In this document: positions 11,609 to 22,200 of the stretch, in pieces
Position numbering within the stretch: the stretch's first letter is position 1
Layout of the letters: each line of letters opens with the position of its first letter
Assembly: GCA_002189035.1 (NCBI GenBank)
Contig: CM007990.1
Span: 1,674,001-1,738,000, forward strand
Reading direction: 5' to 3'
DNA from: Utricularia gibba
Lineage: Eukaryota; Streptophyta; Magnoliopsida; Lamiales; Lentibulariaceae
Length of the DNA stretch: 64,000 bases
The notes under the pieces: model-generated
Told to the model about the DNA's origin: nothing
The model's input: only the letters and a program-made list of their open reading frames with translations
The model's database searches: none
Made by a program: the position numbers and the translations under genes

Positions 11609-12590
11609 ATGGTGCTACTATCTGAAATCTCAAGAAAGGAAAATCAGAATATTTTGCATGTAACAGTCCCACACTCTTCACCTCAAACAGACTGGGTTGT
11701 TGATTCTGCTGCCAGTTTTCATGCCACCCCTCATAGAGAATTTCTGGTCAATTATTCAGCTGGAAATCACAATAAGGTAAAGATGGGCAATTTTGCAGAA
11801 TGTGATATTCTTGGGATCAGTGATCTATATGTCACTACAAACTGTGGCTTTAGTCTTAAGCTAGAAAATGTGAGGCATGTTCCAGCCATCATATTGAATC
11901 TACTTGCAGTAAATCAATTTGATGAGGTAGGTTATTTCAGCAACTTTGGTAAACAAATATGGAAGCTGGTAAAAGGATCGACAGTGATAGCTAAAGGTAG
12001 CCTGGAAGGAACTCTGTATCATACATGCTTGGAAACTGAAATTACTGAAACCAACATAGCAGGTACCTCAGAAATCAATCACCACGTATGGCATAAAAGG
12101 ATGGGTCATCTCTCTAACAAAGGACTTGAGTACCTGAAGAAATATGAGCTTATCAACTTTAGCAAAACTCTTCAGAATATGTGTGAAGACTGCATCATTG
12201 GGAAACATCACAAGGTTAGTTTCAAAAAGGTTTTCACATAAAGCTTTGAACTATTGAATATTGTCTATTCAAATGTTGGGGGGTTTATTGAACAAGCCAC
12301 TGAGTGGGGGAAGAGGTTTTATGTAACATTTATAGATGATGCATCTCGAATGGTCTGGATATACCTGCTGGAAAGGAAGAGTGAAGTATTGTCATGCTTC
12401 AAAATACTTCATCCTTTATCGGAAAGACAAACTGGTAAAAAGATCAAAAGATTCAAAAGTGACAATGGTGGTGAATATTGTTCTGCAAAGTGGGAAGAAT
12501 TTTGTAAATCCATAGGGATCAGAAAAATAACTACTACCCCAAAAACCCCATAACACAACATCATTGCAGAAAAGGTTCAATTGAACCTTA
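11609..12590 (+). pseudogene. Copia A protease and integrase, broken
   Basis: The protease active-site region reads VVDSAASFHAT in place of the usual D(S/T)GAS/T. A gag-pre-integrase zinc region follows (VWHKRMGHLSNKGL, then CEDCIIGKHH). A TAA at 12239-12241 breaks the frame. The integrase core begins IVYSNVGG where active copies read HSDVCGP, so the first catalytic Asp has become Asn. The second is kept (FKSDNGGEY). Another stop follows TTTPKTP near 12551. The integrase is therefore inactive by both substitution and truncation. Confidence 0.85.
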
Positions 12591-12599
12591 CTGGACAAA

Positions 12600-14721
12600 G
12601 TGAGAAGTATGCTGAACACTGCTAAGTTACCCAAAACCTTTTGGGGGGAGGCTATTATTACAGCTTGTTTCCTATCAAATCGATCGCCCAAAAAAGCACT
12701 GAATTACTTAACTCCGTATGAAGTATGGACAGGGAAGAAACCAAACTTGAAATTTTTAAGGATTTTTGACTGCAAAGCCTATGTTCATGTCTCAAAGGAT
12801 CAAAGGCAAAAACTTGATAATAGGTCAATCCCCTGTGTATTTCTGGGATATGGAGAAGATCAAATGGGTTATCGAGTATGGGATCCTATTGCCAACCGGA
12901 TTTTAAGATCAAGGGATGTGAAATTTCTAGAAGATCAAACTATTCAAAACATTGATGTGCAACCAGCAAGAAGGGAGGTCCAGGTATCACTCAAATCTGT
13001 TTTCTCTAACTCTGATTTTATGCAGAATCTGGACAGCACATCAGAAAATAATGAGGAGCACCAGAGGGAAGTTACTGATGCAGATAATCAGCAACTAAGG
13101 AGGTATTCTAGAACTCGGTTTCCATCCATGAGATATCCATCAGACGATTATATCCTGATATCAGATGAAGGAGCACCAGAAACCTTGAAAGAAGCTCTTG
13201 TTATGATAGATAAACAAAAATGGTTGGATGCTATGAAGGATGAGATGAATTCTCAACTGATTAATGATACATATGATCTAGTTTCACTACCTGCTGGCAA
13301 GAAGACACTAGAAAGTAGATGGATTTTTACTCTCAAGAAAAATGCTGATGGATCTACCAAACACAAAGCTAGGATTGTAGTTAAAGGATTTAGACAACAA
13401 GAAGGAGTGGATTTTGACGAAATCTTCTCACCAATGGTAAAGCTTGTCAATGTCAGGTTAATCTTAGCTCTAACTGCACACTTTGATTGGGAACTCGAGC
13501 AACTGGATATCAAAACTGCCTTCTTACATGGTGATCTCAAAGAAGAGATTTATATGAAGCAGATTGAAGGCTTCATTCAGAAGGGGCAAGAGCACTTGGC
13601 ATGTAAACTAAAAAGGAGTCTTTATGGACTCAAGCAGGCTTCTAGACAATGGTATTTGAGGTTTGAAAGCTTTATGACATCCCAACAATTTCAGAAAACC
13701 AATGGAGATCAATATGCTTACTAGAGAAAATATGGTTCTAATGATTATCTATTTTTGCTCCTGTACGTAGATGGCATCTCCAAATAAGGTGAGAATCGTC
13801 CAGCTAAAGAAACAAATGGCCTCTGAATTTAGTATGAAGGATCTCGGTTATGCCCAAAGAATTTTAGGAATTAACATTACCCGAGATAGATTAAAGAAGA
13901 CATTGTCCCTCTCACAGGAGAGGTATATTGAGCAGCTGTTAAAAAGGTTCGGATTGAGTGATGCAAAGGCTGTGATGGGACCTGTGCCATCACACCTTAA
14001 ACTATCAAAAGAAATGTCCCCGAAAACTGAACAAGAAATGCTGCATATGAAGGATCAGCCTTATGCTTCTATGGTAAGTTCAATTATGTACCTTATGGTA
14101 TGTACTAGGCCAGATATAGGATTTGCCTCCAGCATTGTTAGTAGATACATTTAAGACCTTGGCAAGCAACATCTGGAAAGTGTAAAGTGGCTATTACGGT
14201 ACCTAAAAGGGACTAAGGATTGCAAGCTCTCTTACAAATTAGACTCTATAATTCCTAGAATCTATATTGATGCAGACTTGGGCGGAGATACTGACACTAG
14301 AAGGTCAACTACAGGCCTGGTTACCATAGTTGCTGGTGGAGCTGTAACTTGGAGCTCAAAACTTCAAAAGGTTATTGCATTGTCTACGACAGAGTCTGAA
14401 TACATGGCCTTGACTGAGGCCATCAAAGAAGCCTTGTGGACAGGAAGGATACTGTCAGAATTGGGATTGTCTGAAGGGAGACCTCTAGTACTCTGTGATA
14501 GTCAAAGTGCAATACACTTGAGAAAAAATTCTACCTTCCATGCCAGAACTAAGCATATTGACATGAGTTGGCATTGGATACGAGAAGTGTTGAGAAGTGA
14601 TGAAATCAAACTAGAGAAGGTAGACACAGAAAGTAATGCAGCTGACATCCTTACCAAGTTGCTCTCATCTTCAAAGCATAAGTGTTGCATGAAGATGATG
14701 GGTCTCATAGTTACCGGATGA
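12600..14721 (+). pseudogene. Copia A reverse transcriptase and RNase H, broken
   Basis: The RT is recognisable from ESRWIFTLKKNADGS through LEQLDIKTAFLHGDL and SLYGLKQASRQWY. A TAG at 13722-13724 and then a frameshift interrupt it, and the catalytic YVDD is YVDG (near 13765). The thumb and RNase H continue in another frame from 13771, with a TAA at 14152-14154. RNase H motifs present: RRSTTG, ALSTTESEYMAL, CDSQSAIHL, RTKHIDM, ADILTK. Confidence 0.88.
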
Positions 14722-14742
14722 TCCAACTAACAGATTTCAGCT

Positions 14743-14755
14743 GAAGAAGGGGATT
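14743..14755 (+). other. Polypurine tract of copia A
   Basis: A purine run (gaagaagggga) lies just before the 3' LTR, the normal primer for plus-strand synthesis. Confidence 0.8.
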
Positions 14756-15310
14756 TGTGGGCTGGAGATGCTAATAAGACAGCCCAATAATCTAGCTGAA
14801 ATGGACTCTGCCCAATATCAGAATGAACAATTGATTGGACCTCGACGGTTATGAAAATAACTGAAAGAAAGAAGAAAAACGCAGTTTTGGCTCTGCCTCT
14901 TGTGGTAGTTGCACAGAGTAGGAAGTTCAGAAGAAAAGAAAGGCAGGAGCAATTTTCTTTTTACTCAGATTATCCCGATGACATTTCGATCTTGATCAAA
15001 TAGAAGAGAGGACGACAACCAATTCTCCTTAAGGTTTTTGTTCCTTTATGAATCTGGTTGTATTAGTTTGCTTGAATATTCAAGCTGATTTCAGAGCTGT
15101 TTTGCTCTTGTACTCAGACGTTGCTTTAGTGAAGTTTCTCAGACCTGGTGAGGATTCACCCATGGTTTTTTCCCATAAGGGTTTCCACGTTAAAAATTGC
15201 CTTGTGTTCTTTACTGCTTTAGCAAAAGAAGAGAAAATCAATTAATCAAGATCAGGCGTGTTCTTGCTGTTTGGCAGTTTTTGGTGTTCTTTGAAGTTTT
15301 TGATCCTAAA
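14756..15310 (+). repeat. 3' LTR of copia A
   Basis: 555 bp, collinear with 10120-10676. Its last bases are CCTAAA where the 5' LTR has CCTACA. The CGAGG target repeat follows immediately. Confidence 0.93.
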
Positions 15311-15315
15311 CGAGG

Positions 15316-15629
15316 GTGTGGTAACTTCTTTATTGTAGAAAGAATTATATTGAAGAAATGTTGAAACATAGAAAAGTGTGGAAACGAAGAACACTCTTTG
15401 ATATGGTGAGGGACCATTTTGGGGACACTCTCAAGAACATCATAGTAGGAAAGAGCATGACAAATCCAAGCTTAGAAATCAATCCCAAGAATCTAAAGGA
15501 TAGTATAGTAAGAAGCGAGTTGTGATCATGCTTCTAATGTGGGAAGAAAGGCCATTTGAAAAGGATTAATATTGATATAAGAGATATTAGTGAGACATTG
15601 CTTACATTGTGAGCTATTTGAATCCGGTT
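15316..15629 (+). pseudogene. Outer copia C, gag continued with zinc knuckle remnant
   Basis: Reading continues from 10119: VVTSLL, then stops and shifts, then a basic Ser/Lys-rich stretch and a decayed knuckle (C-F-stop-C-GKKGHLKR, about 15530-15570) resembling CYxCGKKGHxKRDC. It ends at the CGGTT target repeat of copia B (15625-15629). Confidence 0.65.
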
Positions 15630-15815
15630 CGTTGGAAAACAACAATGAACGTGTAAATAAATGATGTTGCATCGATACTCACTTGAATAAAGGAATTTCA
15701 CTACCAAACATCACATGTAAAAATTGTACCCTAATTTATAATGCCTCCTTATATCTGATGCAGATTTAAGCAAATATCCTTAACATATACAAACAAATTT
15801 ATTCATGATTTAACA
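15630..15815 (-). repeat. 3' LTR of copia B
   Basis: 186 bp, matching 20955-21140. Adjacent at 15816-15830 (minus strand) is the GGGGGAG polypurine tract. Confidence 0.88.
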
Positions 15816-15829
15816 CTCCCCCTCAAACA

Positions 15830-17570
15830 AGGAAGATGATGGCCATGATAGAGTTTGCCCCTCAAGTACTCGAAACGATTCTTGTTGATGTCCTTCGTGA
15901 ACAAATTACCCAATTGCTTAGTGGAACTGATATGCCCTTCATTAACAAAGTACCTAATGAAGTGGTGGTCAATTTCAATGTGCTTTATATGATCGTGGGA
16001 GATTGGATTTGATGCAATAGCAATTGCACTCTTGTTATCACAATAAATACGAGAAGTTCCACTATATCATAGAACGGAATGTACTAATTTTTTAATCCAG
16101 ATCAGTTATGCAGGTATTATAGCTAGAGATCGATACTTTGCCTTTGTACTTGACCTTGCCATTATTTTCCTCTTTATGCTCTTCCAAGCTATTAGAATAT
16201 TCCCAACATAAATACAAAAATCATTTACTGATCACCATGTTTCCATGTCTGTTGTCAAATCTACATCATAAAATCCCAAAAGCAAAGACATTGATAGTTG
16301 CTTAACATCTTATACAAGGTAATTCCATCATAAACTTCCATCTTATGTACTTTAGTATCCATTTCAGAGAGGCAATGTTTGTGTTATGAGGGATTATACA
16401 TATGTTGGTAGGCTCGATTGACACTATATGTAATATCAGGTTTGGTTAGAGTTAAATATTGCAATGCTCCTATCAAACTTCTATATCTCTCAGGATGTAA
16501 TAAAGAGGGTGACTTCAAATCTGATGAGTTTTTAGTTGTATTGGGAGTTGCAATGGGTTTGCAGGAGTCCAAATCTACTTTCTGTAATATATCTAAGGCA
16601 TGTAGTTACTCTATCTCATTCTGATCTCATTTTGTGTGCGGTCTACTTTAATACCAAGAAAGTAATGCATTGTACCAAGGTTCATGATACGAAAGGCCAA
16701 CTACAATTTCCTTTATTTGACTAATGAGGGATTTAGAACTTCTAGTGATTATTATATCATTAACGTAGGGTAGGATAATTACAATTTTATTGTCCTTTTG
16801 CAATTGGAATAGAGAGGGATCAGCTTTGCTTTCTGGAACCTCATCTTGTATAGGGCATTTGGAAAAATTTGAAACCAAGTACATGAAGCTTGTTTCAATC
16901 TATAGATTGACTTGTTTATCTTACATCCATATTGTTTTGGATCTTACACATAAAAGCCTTGTGATTACTCCATGTACACTTCTTCTTGTAATGTACCATG
17001 TAAGAATACATTTTTGACATCTATCTTATACAAAGGCCAATCACAATAAAGAACCACATATAGCACAAGTCTTATAGTCACAATTTTGAAAAGTAGGTTA
17101 AACGTCTCATAATAATCAATTCCAAATTATTGTATAAATCCTCTAGCAACCAACCTTGCTTTGTGTCGATCAAGTGAGTCATCAGATTTGAAATTGTCTC
17201 TATATAGCTATTTGTAGGTGACCAACACTATCTTTATTTTTAGACCTTTCCACACTATCCCAAATATTGTTAATGATCATGACATTTATCTTCTCTGTCA
17301 TAGCATCAATCGAGACAAGTTTCATTGCTGCTTCCTCACAATTTGATGGTACCCTATTAGTGTAGTTTTGTTTTTCTAGACCGATGATTGTAAAAGTTTC
17401 CAATGCATAGTCATGTAGATAACCTGGTAATTTTCGTGTTCGAGTTGATTGCCTCATCTCACATTCAAAAACTTCAATGGATTGGGTAGTAATAATCCTT
17501 GGAGATTCATGTATTGATTCATCAATTGAACTCATTAAGGCTATTTTATGTGGCTCTATAGGATTCACAT
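15830..17570 (-). pseudogene. Copia B reverse transcriptase and RNase H, broken
   Basis: Minus-strand pieces: a linker (RQSTRTRKLPGYLHDYAL, about 17390-17460); an RT part with ADPSLFQL and PYVNDIIITRS, where the YVDD box is YVND; a thumb region (PERYRSLIGALQYLTLTKPD, about 16430-16500); and an RNase H end (HIEIDHHFIRYFV, then FTKDINKNRFEYLRGKL, about 15850-15990). Stops and shifts separate them. Confidence 0.82.
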
Positions 17571-17579
17571 AAGGAGTTG

Positions 17580-19870
17580 GAGGTTATCTAGAGCATGAGT
17601 ACTAAATCATGCAACTATGTAGGTTGGTTGTCAATGTCATCAATGTGTTCAGAAACATTCACTTTGGGTGATGATTGCATCGCAGGATGCTAGTGATGAA
17701 ATGAGAATCGATTTTCATCAAAATTAACATCTTTAGACACTAATATTCTTTGTTTCTCAACATTAGCATCAAAATCCTATTTGGTGGTCATCATACCTCA
17801 GGAAAACACATTCAACAGCTTTAGGCATGAGTTTATTTCGATACCTACCAACAACATGCACATAGGTTGAGCAATTTGGTATCCTCATATTAGAGTAATC
17901 TACGCTATTCCTATACAATTTGGCATACGATTATCACCAACAATGATTGGAGTCGATAATCAATTGATGATATAAGTCACTGTGTGATAAATTTCAGACC
18001 AAAAATATTGGCGTAGTTTGCTATGAACCAAGAATCCCAAAGTCATTTCATCGAGATATATATGCTTTCTCTCAAGTACACCATTTTGAGATAGTGTATT
18101 AGTACATGATAATTTCCAATGAATGACATAGTATACTAGATATGCTTTGAAAGCATTTGCGGTGTACTTGCCCCCACCATCACTGTGAAGGACCTTTATC
18201 CTGCAGCCAAATTGCTTTGGATGATGGAATGGAAAGATTTGAATATGTCAAATCAAAAACTTCCAATTTGTCTTTAAGTAAGTATATTCAATTATAATAA
18301 GTGTAATCATCAATGAAAAAAACATGAAATTTGGATCTTGATAGCAATGAGCAAGGCGCATAGCTATGATAACACTGTTTTTATTGTGTTTATATATATG
18401 TTTTTAAGTATGTTTTGTAGGGTTAAATGCTGTTTAGTGTGCTAAATTGTCTTCTTTTGCGTTTCCATACCTCACAAGCGGCTGCTAGCTCAGGACTCCA
18501 TTTGCTAGCCTCATTTAGTTTATTAAAATATGTTTATTGTGAAAATATGCTCAATTGGCAACAATTGAGCCGAAAATTCTAATATTTCCTTTAGTCTATG
18601 TTTAAGTCTTAATAGGGTAAGAGCTATTACTGTAGCAGCGCATTTTCCACGTTGACAAGTTAGAAGGGACAGAAAAGCCATTTTCCGTCGAAAGCAGCCG
18701 CCCTTTTGAAAAGATAAGATTTGAAGCAGAGATCTCTCTTTTAGAAGCCTGAGGAAAAGATGAAGCTACCCTTACTTTTGAGCTGAAAAAGGGAAAAGGA
18801 AGAGAGAGACATGGAGGCGAAAAGTAGGGTAGAGAGGATACACAGTAGCGGGGCGGGAGCAAGGAGAACTTCGTTTTTCCGGCGAACATCTCCAGTGACC
18901 TCCAAATTTACACCTCTAGACCATCTTTCCACCCAGAAACTTGATTTTCAGCAAATCTACGACCCAGAGCAACCCCTGAACATTTTATTTTCTATTTTCT
19001 GCACTTCGTTTCTGCGTTGAACTGCTACTGTTACTGTCTTTGTTTTTATGCTTTTTGTTGCATTTCCATACCTTGTTGTGAACGGGGAACTCTTTGTAAA
19101 CCTTATTTTAGCTTATGAACATATTCCTATTTAACTTTTTTGTGTTTGGTTCTAAGTTTAACATGCTTTTTACTGTTCCTACGAACCCTTGCTTTGTTTT
19201 TAAGCGTTTTAAAGCTGGGTTTAAGCCTATAGGCTCGAGTGACGCAAGAGCCACACCCTGGTATAAAACCCAATCAAGTCACTTTTATTTTATGTTTTCT
19301 GCACATTCAGGTTAATTTCAATCTCATTTCAACCCTACAACTCGTTTATTTAAGCTACTACTATTTTATGTCCTATGCACATTAGAGCTAAACTCCTAGA
19401 AAAACCCTCATGTCTTCAGTAAATGTTATAAACTTCAGGAAATTGCAACCATTTCCTGTGGATTCGACTCTTACTTGCCACAATACATTAATTCCTATGA
19501 TTTATGTAATATAATAGCTAGGTTTATAAATTTCTTTTGATGCGTTGAATGTGCTAGACTGTGACATTTAGCAAATCATTCCCAACGTTCATCAAGCCCC
19601 AAATATCAGAATGGATTAATTGAAAGAGGAAGGTAAATTCAAATGTTGAATCAGTCACTAGTTTGTGTGTGTGTGTTTGGTCACTTCACAAGTAGGACAT
19701 GAAACTAATGAGTGATGTGTGATTGAATTATCAAAGGACATCAAATATTTAAGCTTAAAAATAATATCCATGGTGCAATGGCCTAAACGACAATGCCATG
19801 CAATAGAACCAATAGGTTTGTTACAATATGAGCTAGAAAGTGCAACAATGTCTAGACAACCAATCACATA
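17580..19870 (-). pseudogene. Copia B integrase, split by an insertion
   Basis: The pre-integrase region (WHCRLGHCTMD, then CPTCEVTKH) lies at about 19660-19800. The catalytic HSDIWG is at about 19598-19620. After the inserted LTR, reading resumes SLLSRSKFHVFFIDDYT at about 18310-18350, then DGGGKYTANAF near 18170 and NGVLERKH near 18070. Removing the insertion gives a continuous DIWGYAPCSLLSRS, so the host gene was interrupted after it was in place. Many stops and shifts. Confidence 0.8.
18365..19596 (+). mobile_element. Probable solo LTR of a Tat/Athila-like gypsy element inside copia B integrase
   Basis: This roughly 1.23-kb insertion carries no coding domains. It starts near TGATAACACTGTTTT and ends near TTCATCA, shares its start style and the 'taggtttataaattt' block near its end with the LTR at 36215-37034, and contains 'cctgtggattcgact', typical of such LTR 3' regions. 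The target duplication is imperfect (ATAGC versus CAAGC), so the exact ends are uncertain by a few bases. It could also be a small non-autonomous LTR element. Confidence 0.65.
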
Positions 19871-19899
19871 GTAGGAGGGGCTAAAAAATGGCCTGATAG

Positions 19900-20954
19900 A
19901 AAGAGGTGCAATGCATGGTTTCCTTCAATATAATATAGTCGTTCTTGGTGTTTTCCTTTAATGAACACTATCTGGGACAATAGATCCTTCAACAAAGCAT
20001 GAAAGAGATGAATATGCAAGTAGCATTGAAGGTTGCTACTAACAAATAAATCGACAATAGGTTGAATTTAAAAGTAGGCAGAAGCAAAACATCATGGATA
20101 ATCGGGGTCCTTTAAGAGTCATTAATTAGATGCGCGTAATGTGTATGATGTTGTGGCAAGTGTCATCTCCTATAACAACATATCCAACATCGATGTATGG
20201 GTATAAGAAAAAAATTTACCTTTTTCAAGTATGATGTGGGTTGCTGCTCCATTGTCCAAAATCTAAAAGTTTTCATTTGATCTAGATGCTTCTACTGTTT
20301 CAAATTTTTTCAAGGTGTTGTGATATTGAACCATTCTACTAGTGTTATCATGATTGATTGTGTGTAAAGCTGTAATTTCCTCATCTGTCTTGTACCTATC
20401 ATAAAAGTTAAAAGCACTATGATTAGTATGCCCACAAATCTAACAAATAACACCTGCTTGGCTATTGTAAAACCCTACTTGTTCAACATAATTGTTGCCT
20501 TAACCTCATGATTGACCGCATCATTTGTTTTTAATAAAATTTTTGCAATGTACAAATGTTTGTTGTTGTGACTAGGGTAGCCATATAAGTTTTTTACCAT
20601 GGTTTCATGGCCTGAAGTCATGTTCAATCTAACATTGTCCACTAGAAGTATAACTAGTGACCAGCATTATTTCACTAGGCATTTCCTTTTGTGTCAATAG
20701 AGGTCTATAGTATATACTTGGGTGACATTATGGATCCATCAGTATAACCTAGTTGTTTCCAACTAATAATGTAGTTGATAGTGCTTAGCTTAATATGCAC
20801 AACTTGGGTCAGCATGGTTCAAGCAGACAAATCAGCCATGTGATGTAATACACAATTACCAAATCAACCAACACAGGGTGATATTCCAACATCAACAAAT
20901 GAACAATAGAAACTAAGACTTGGAGGACAACTTACAATTCCGCTTCTAACACCA
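19900..20954 (-). pseudogene. Copia B gag and protease, broken
   Basis: Minus-strand reading gives a decayed zinc finger (C-x-x-CGHTNHSAFNFY, near 20430) and a protease-like ILDNGAATHIILEKG near 20240. The primer site TGGTGTTAGAAGC is at about 20940-20953, next to the 5' LTR. Confidence 0.7.
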
Positions 20955-21140
20955 TATTGGAAATCAACAATCAATGTGTAAATGGATGATGCTATGTTGT
21001 TACTCACTTGAACAAAAGAATTTCACTACGAAATGAAACACAAAAAAACTGTGCCCTAATTTACAATACCTCCTTATATCTGATGTACATTTATACAAAT
21101 GCCCTAAACATATACAAAAAGATTTATTCATGATTTAATA
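20955..21140 (-). repeat. 5' LTR of copia B
   Basis: 186 bp, the partner of 15630-15815, with point differences throughout. CGGTT follows at 21141-21145. Confidence 0.88.
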
Positions 21141-21962
21141 CGGTTATGGCAAAACCAAGTCAGATTCATTGAGAGGCAGCTAAGTGACTGCTTTGCTACC
21201 TAACAAAGACTGGTGACCTTGGGTTATGCTTTGGTTCCAAGTTGTGTGAGTCTCAAGTGAATGTGGATTCTAACCTAGTTGGAGATTTTTACACCAGAAG
21301 ATCCACCACTAAGAATCTGTTTGGTACAGCTTCTTCTTCAATAGAAGCATTTCTAGAAGCGATTTTCAAACAAAACACGTGTTGCTTCTGCTTTACATGA
21401 AGCTGAAATAATGAAGTGCTTCTATTTTTTTAGAAGTTGGAGTACCCTTGCTCCAAAAAAAACTGATGCGTCTCTAGAATCACTTTATTTGAAGTTATTT
21501 TTTAAAGCGATACCAAACAGACCCTAAGTTAGTCACCATGTTAGGAGGAGTAAAAATGTCCTGGATTTCTATTCTTTAGAAGAGTGTAGCTCTCTCTTCC
21601 ACTGACGTAGAATACATGGTGTTCATTGAAGTTGAGAAAGAAGTTGTGTGGCTTAACAAATTTCTCTAACAATTAGGTTTTCAATCTTAGGATATGTGCA
21701 GGTTGTGTGATAATCAAAGTGTCATAGCATTGCATAAACATGTTGCATGTAATTCTAGAATGAAGCGCATTGATATATGATACCATTGGGTTCAAGAAAT
21801 GTTGAAAGAACACAAATTGGATCTGGTGAAGGTGAAAAAAGAGAATAATGTTACTGACATGATGACAAAAATTCTAACCTTTTCAAGACATGTGTTGAGT
21901 AAAGAGGCTGGTTTAATCCTACAATGTTAAACACAAATATACTTCAAGTCTAATGGAGTAAT
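21141..21962 (+). pseudogene. Outer copia C, RNase H fragment
   Basis: Plus-strand reading: DFYTRRSTTK, interrupted by a 210-bp MITE, then LVTMLGGVKMSWIS, STDVEYMVFIEVEKEVVWL, CDNQSVIALHKH, NSRMKRIDI, KKENNVTDMMTKI. Stops and shifts are present. A purine-rich stretch (aatggag) precedes the LTR start. RT and integrase of this element are missing between the copia B insertion and this piece. Confidence 0.8.
21314..21523. mobile_element. MITE (210 bp) inside copia C RNase H
   Basis: Terminal inverted repeats: aatctgtttggta at the left and taccaaacagacc at the right, 11 of 13 positions matching as an inverted repeat. CTAAG flanks both sides (21309-21313, 21524-21528). Excising it restores the RNase H reading RRSTTK-LVTMLGG. 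The TCTGTTTGG ends look hAT-like, but only 5 bp of flank duplication is visible where hAT makes 8. Confidence 0.75.
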
Positions 21963-22200
21963 TGTTGTCAAAATGTTTTTTTTTTTGTCTTGATACACTT
22001 TTTAGGCACTCATACACTCAAGCAGCACAAAAACAATTGGTGTGCTCAATAGTATTTATTGTTTGAGTTGGATGCAACTTCAAAAGGAAGCTTTTTGAGT
22101 TCAACTCTCATAGGGCTATTCATTTAATATCAAATCAACAACATATCTCAAGAAACAACCACATAGCTGTCTTGTTTTTTGACACCAACCTCATAACACA
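21963..22200 (+). repeat. Start of the 3' LTR of copia C (end uncertain)
   Basis: TGTTGTCAAAATG directly follows the polypurine-like stretch, as expected for an LTR start. The right end was not found and no 5' LTR exists in the window, so the extent is a guess. Confidence 0.45.

Larger units (their letters stand above)
10115..15315 (+). mobile_element. Copia A: complete but defective Ty1/copia retrotransposon with target-site duplication
   Basis: The element spans 10120-15310 and is flanked by CGAGG at 10115-10119 and 15311-15315, a 5-bp target duplication. The LTRs are 10120-10676 (557 bp) and 14756-15310 (555 bp), similar but not identical. The 5' LTR begins TG and ends CA; the 3' LTR ends AA. 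A primer site and a polypurine tract border the LTRs internally. The domain order is gag, protease, integrase, RT, RNase H, which defines Ty1/copia. Several stops, at least two frameshifts and altered catalytic residues make it non-autonomous. It inserted into the gag of an older copia of the same orientation. Confidence 0.93.
15625..21145 (-). mobile_element. Copia B: minus-strand Ty1/copia element with 186-bp LTRs
   Basis: The element spans 15630-21140, flanked by CGGTT at 15625-15629 and 21141-21145. Both LTRs are 186 bp (15630-15815 and 20955-21140). On the minus strand the order from 21140 downward is 5' LTR, primer site (TGGTGTTAGAAGC), gag with zinc finger, protease, integrase, RT, RNase H, polypurine tract (TTGAGGGGGAG) and 3' LTR. 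Stops and shifts are frequent in every domain, and the outer LTR ends are mutated from TG...CA. It is older or more decayed than copia A. A probable solo LTR of about 1.2 kb interrupts its integrase. Confidence 0.9.
9960..22200. mobile_element. Nested Ty1/copia retrotransposon cluster (overview)
   Basis: Three copia elements and two smaller insertions are stacked here. Outer copia C (+) survives as gag pieces at about 10000-10119 and 15316-15629, an RNase H piece at 21141-21960 and a 3' LTR start at 21963. Copia A (+, 10120-15310) sits in C's gag. Copia B (-, 15630-21140) sits further along C. A probable solo LTR (about 18365-19596) sits in B's integrase. A 210-bp MITE (21314-21523) sits in C's RNase H. 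Order inferred: C first, then A, B and the MITE independently, then the solo LTR after B. None is coding-competent. Confidence 0.85.
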
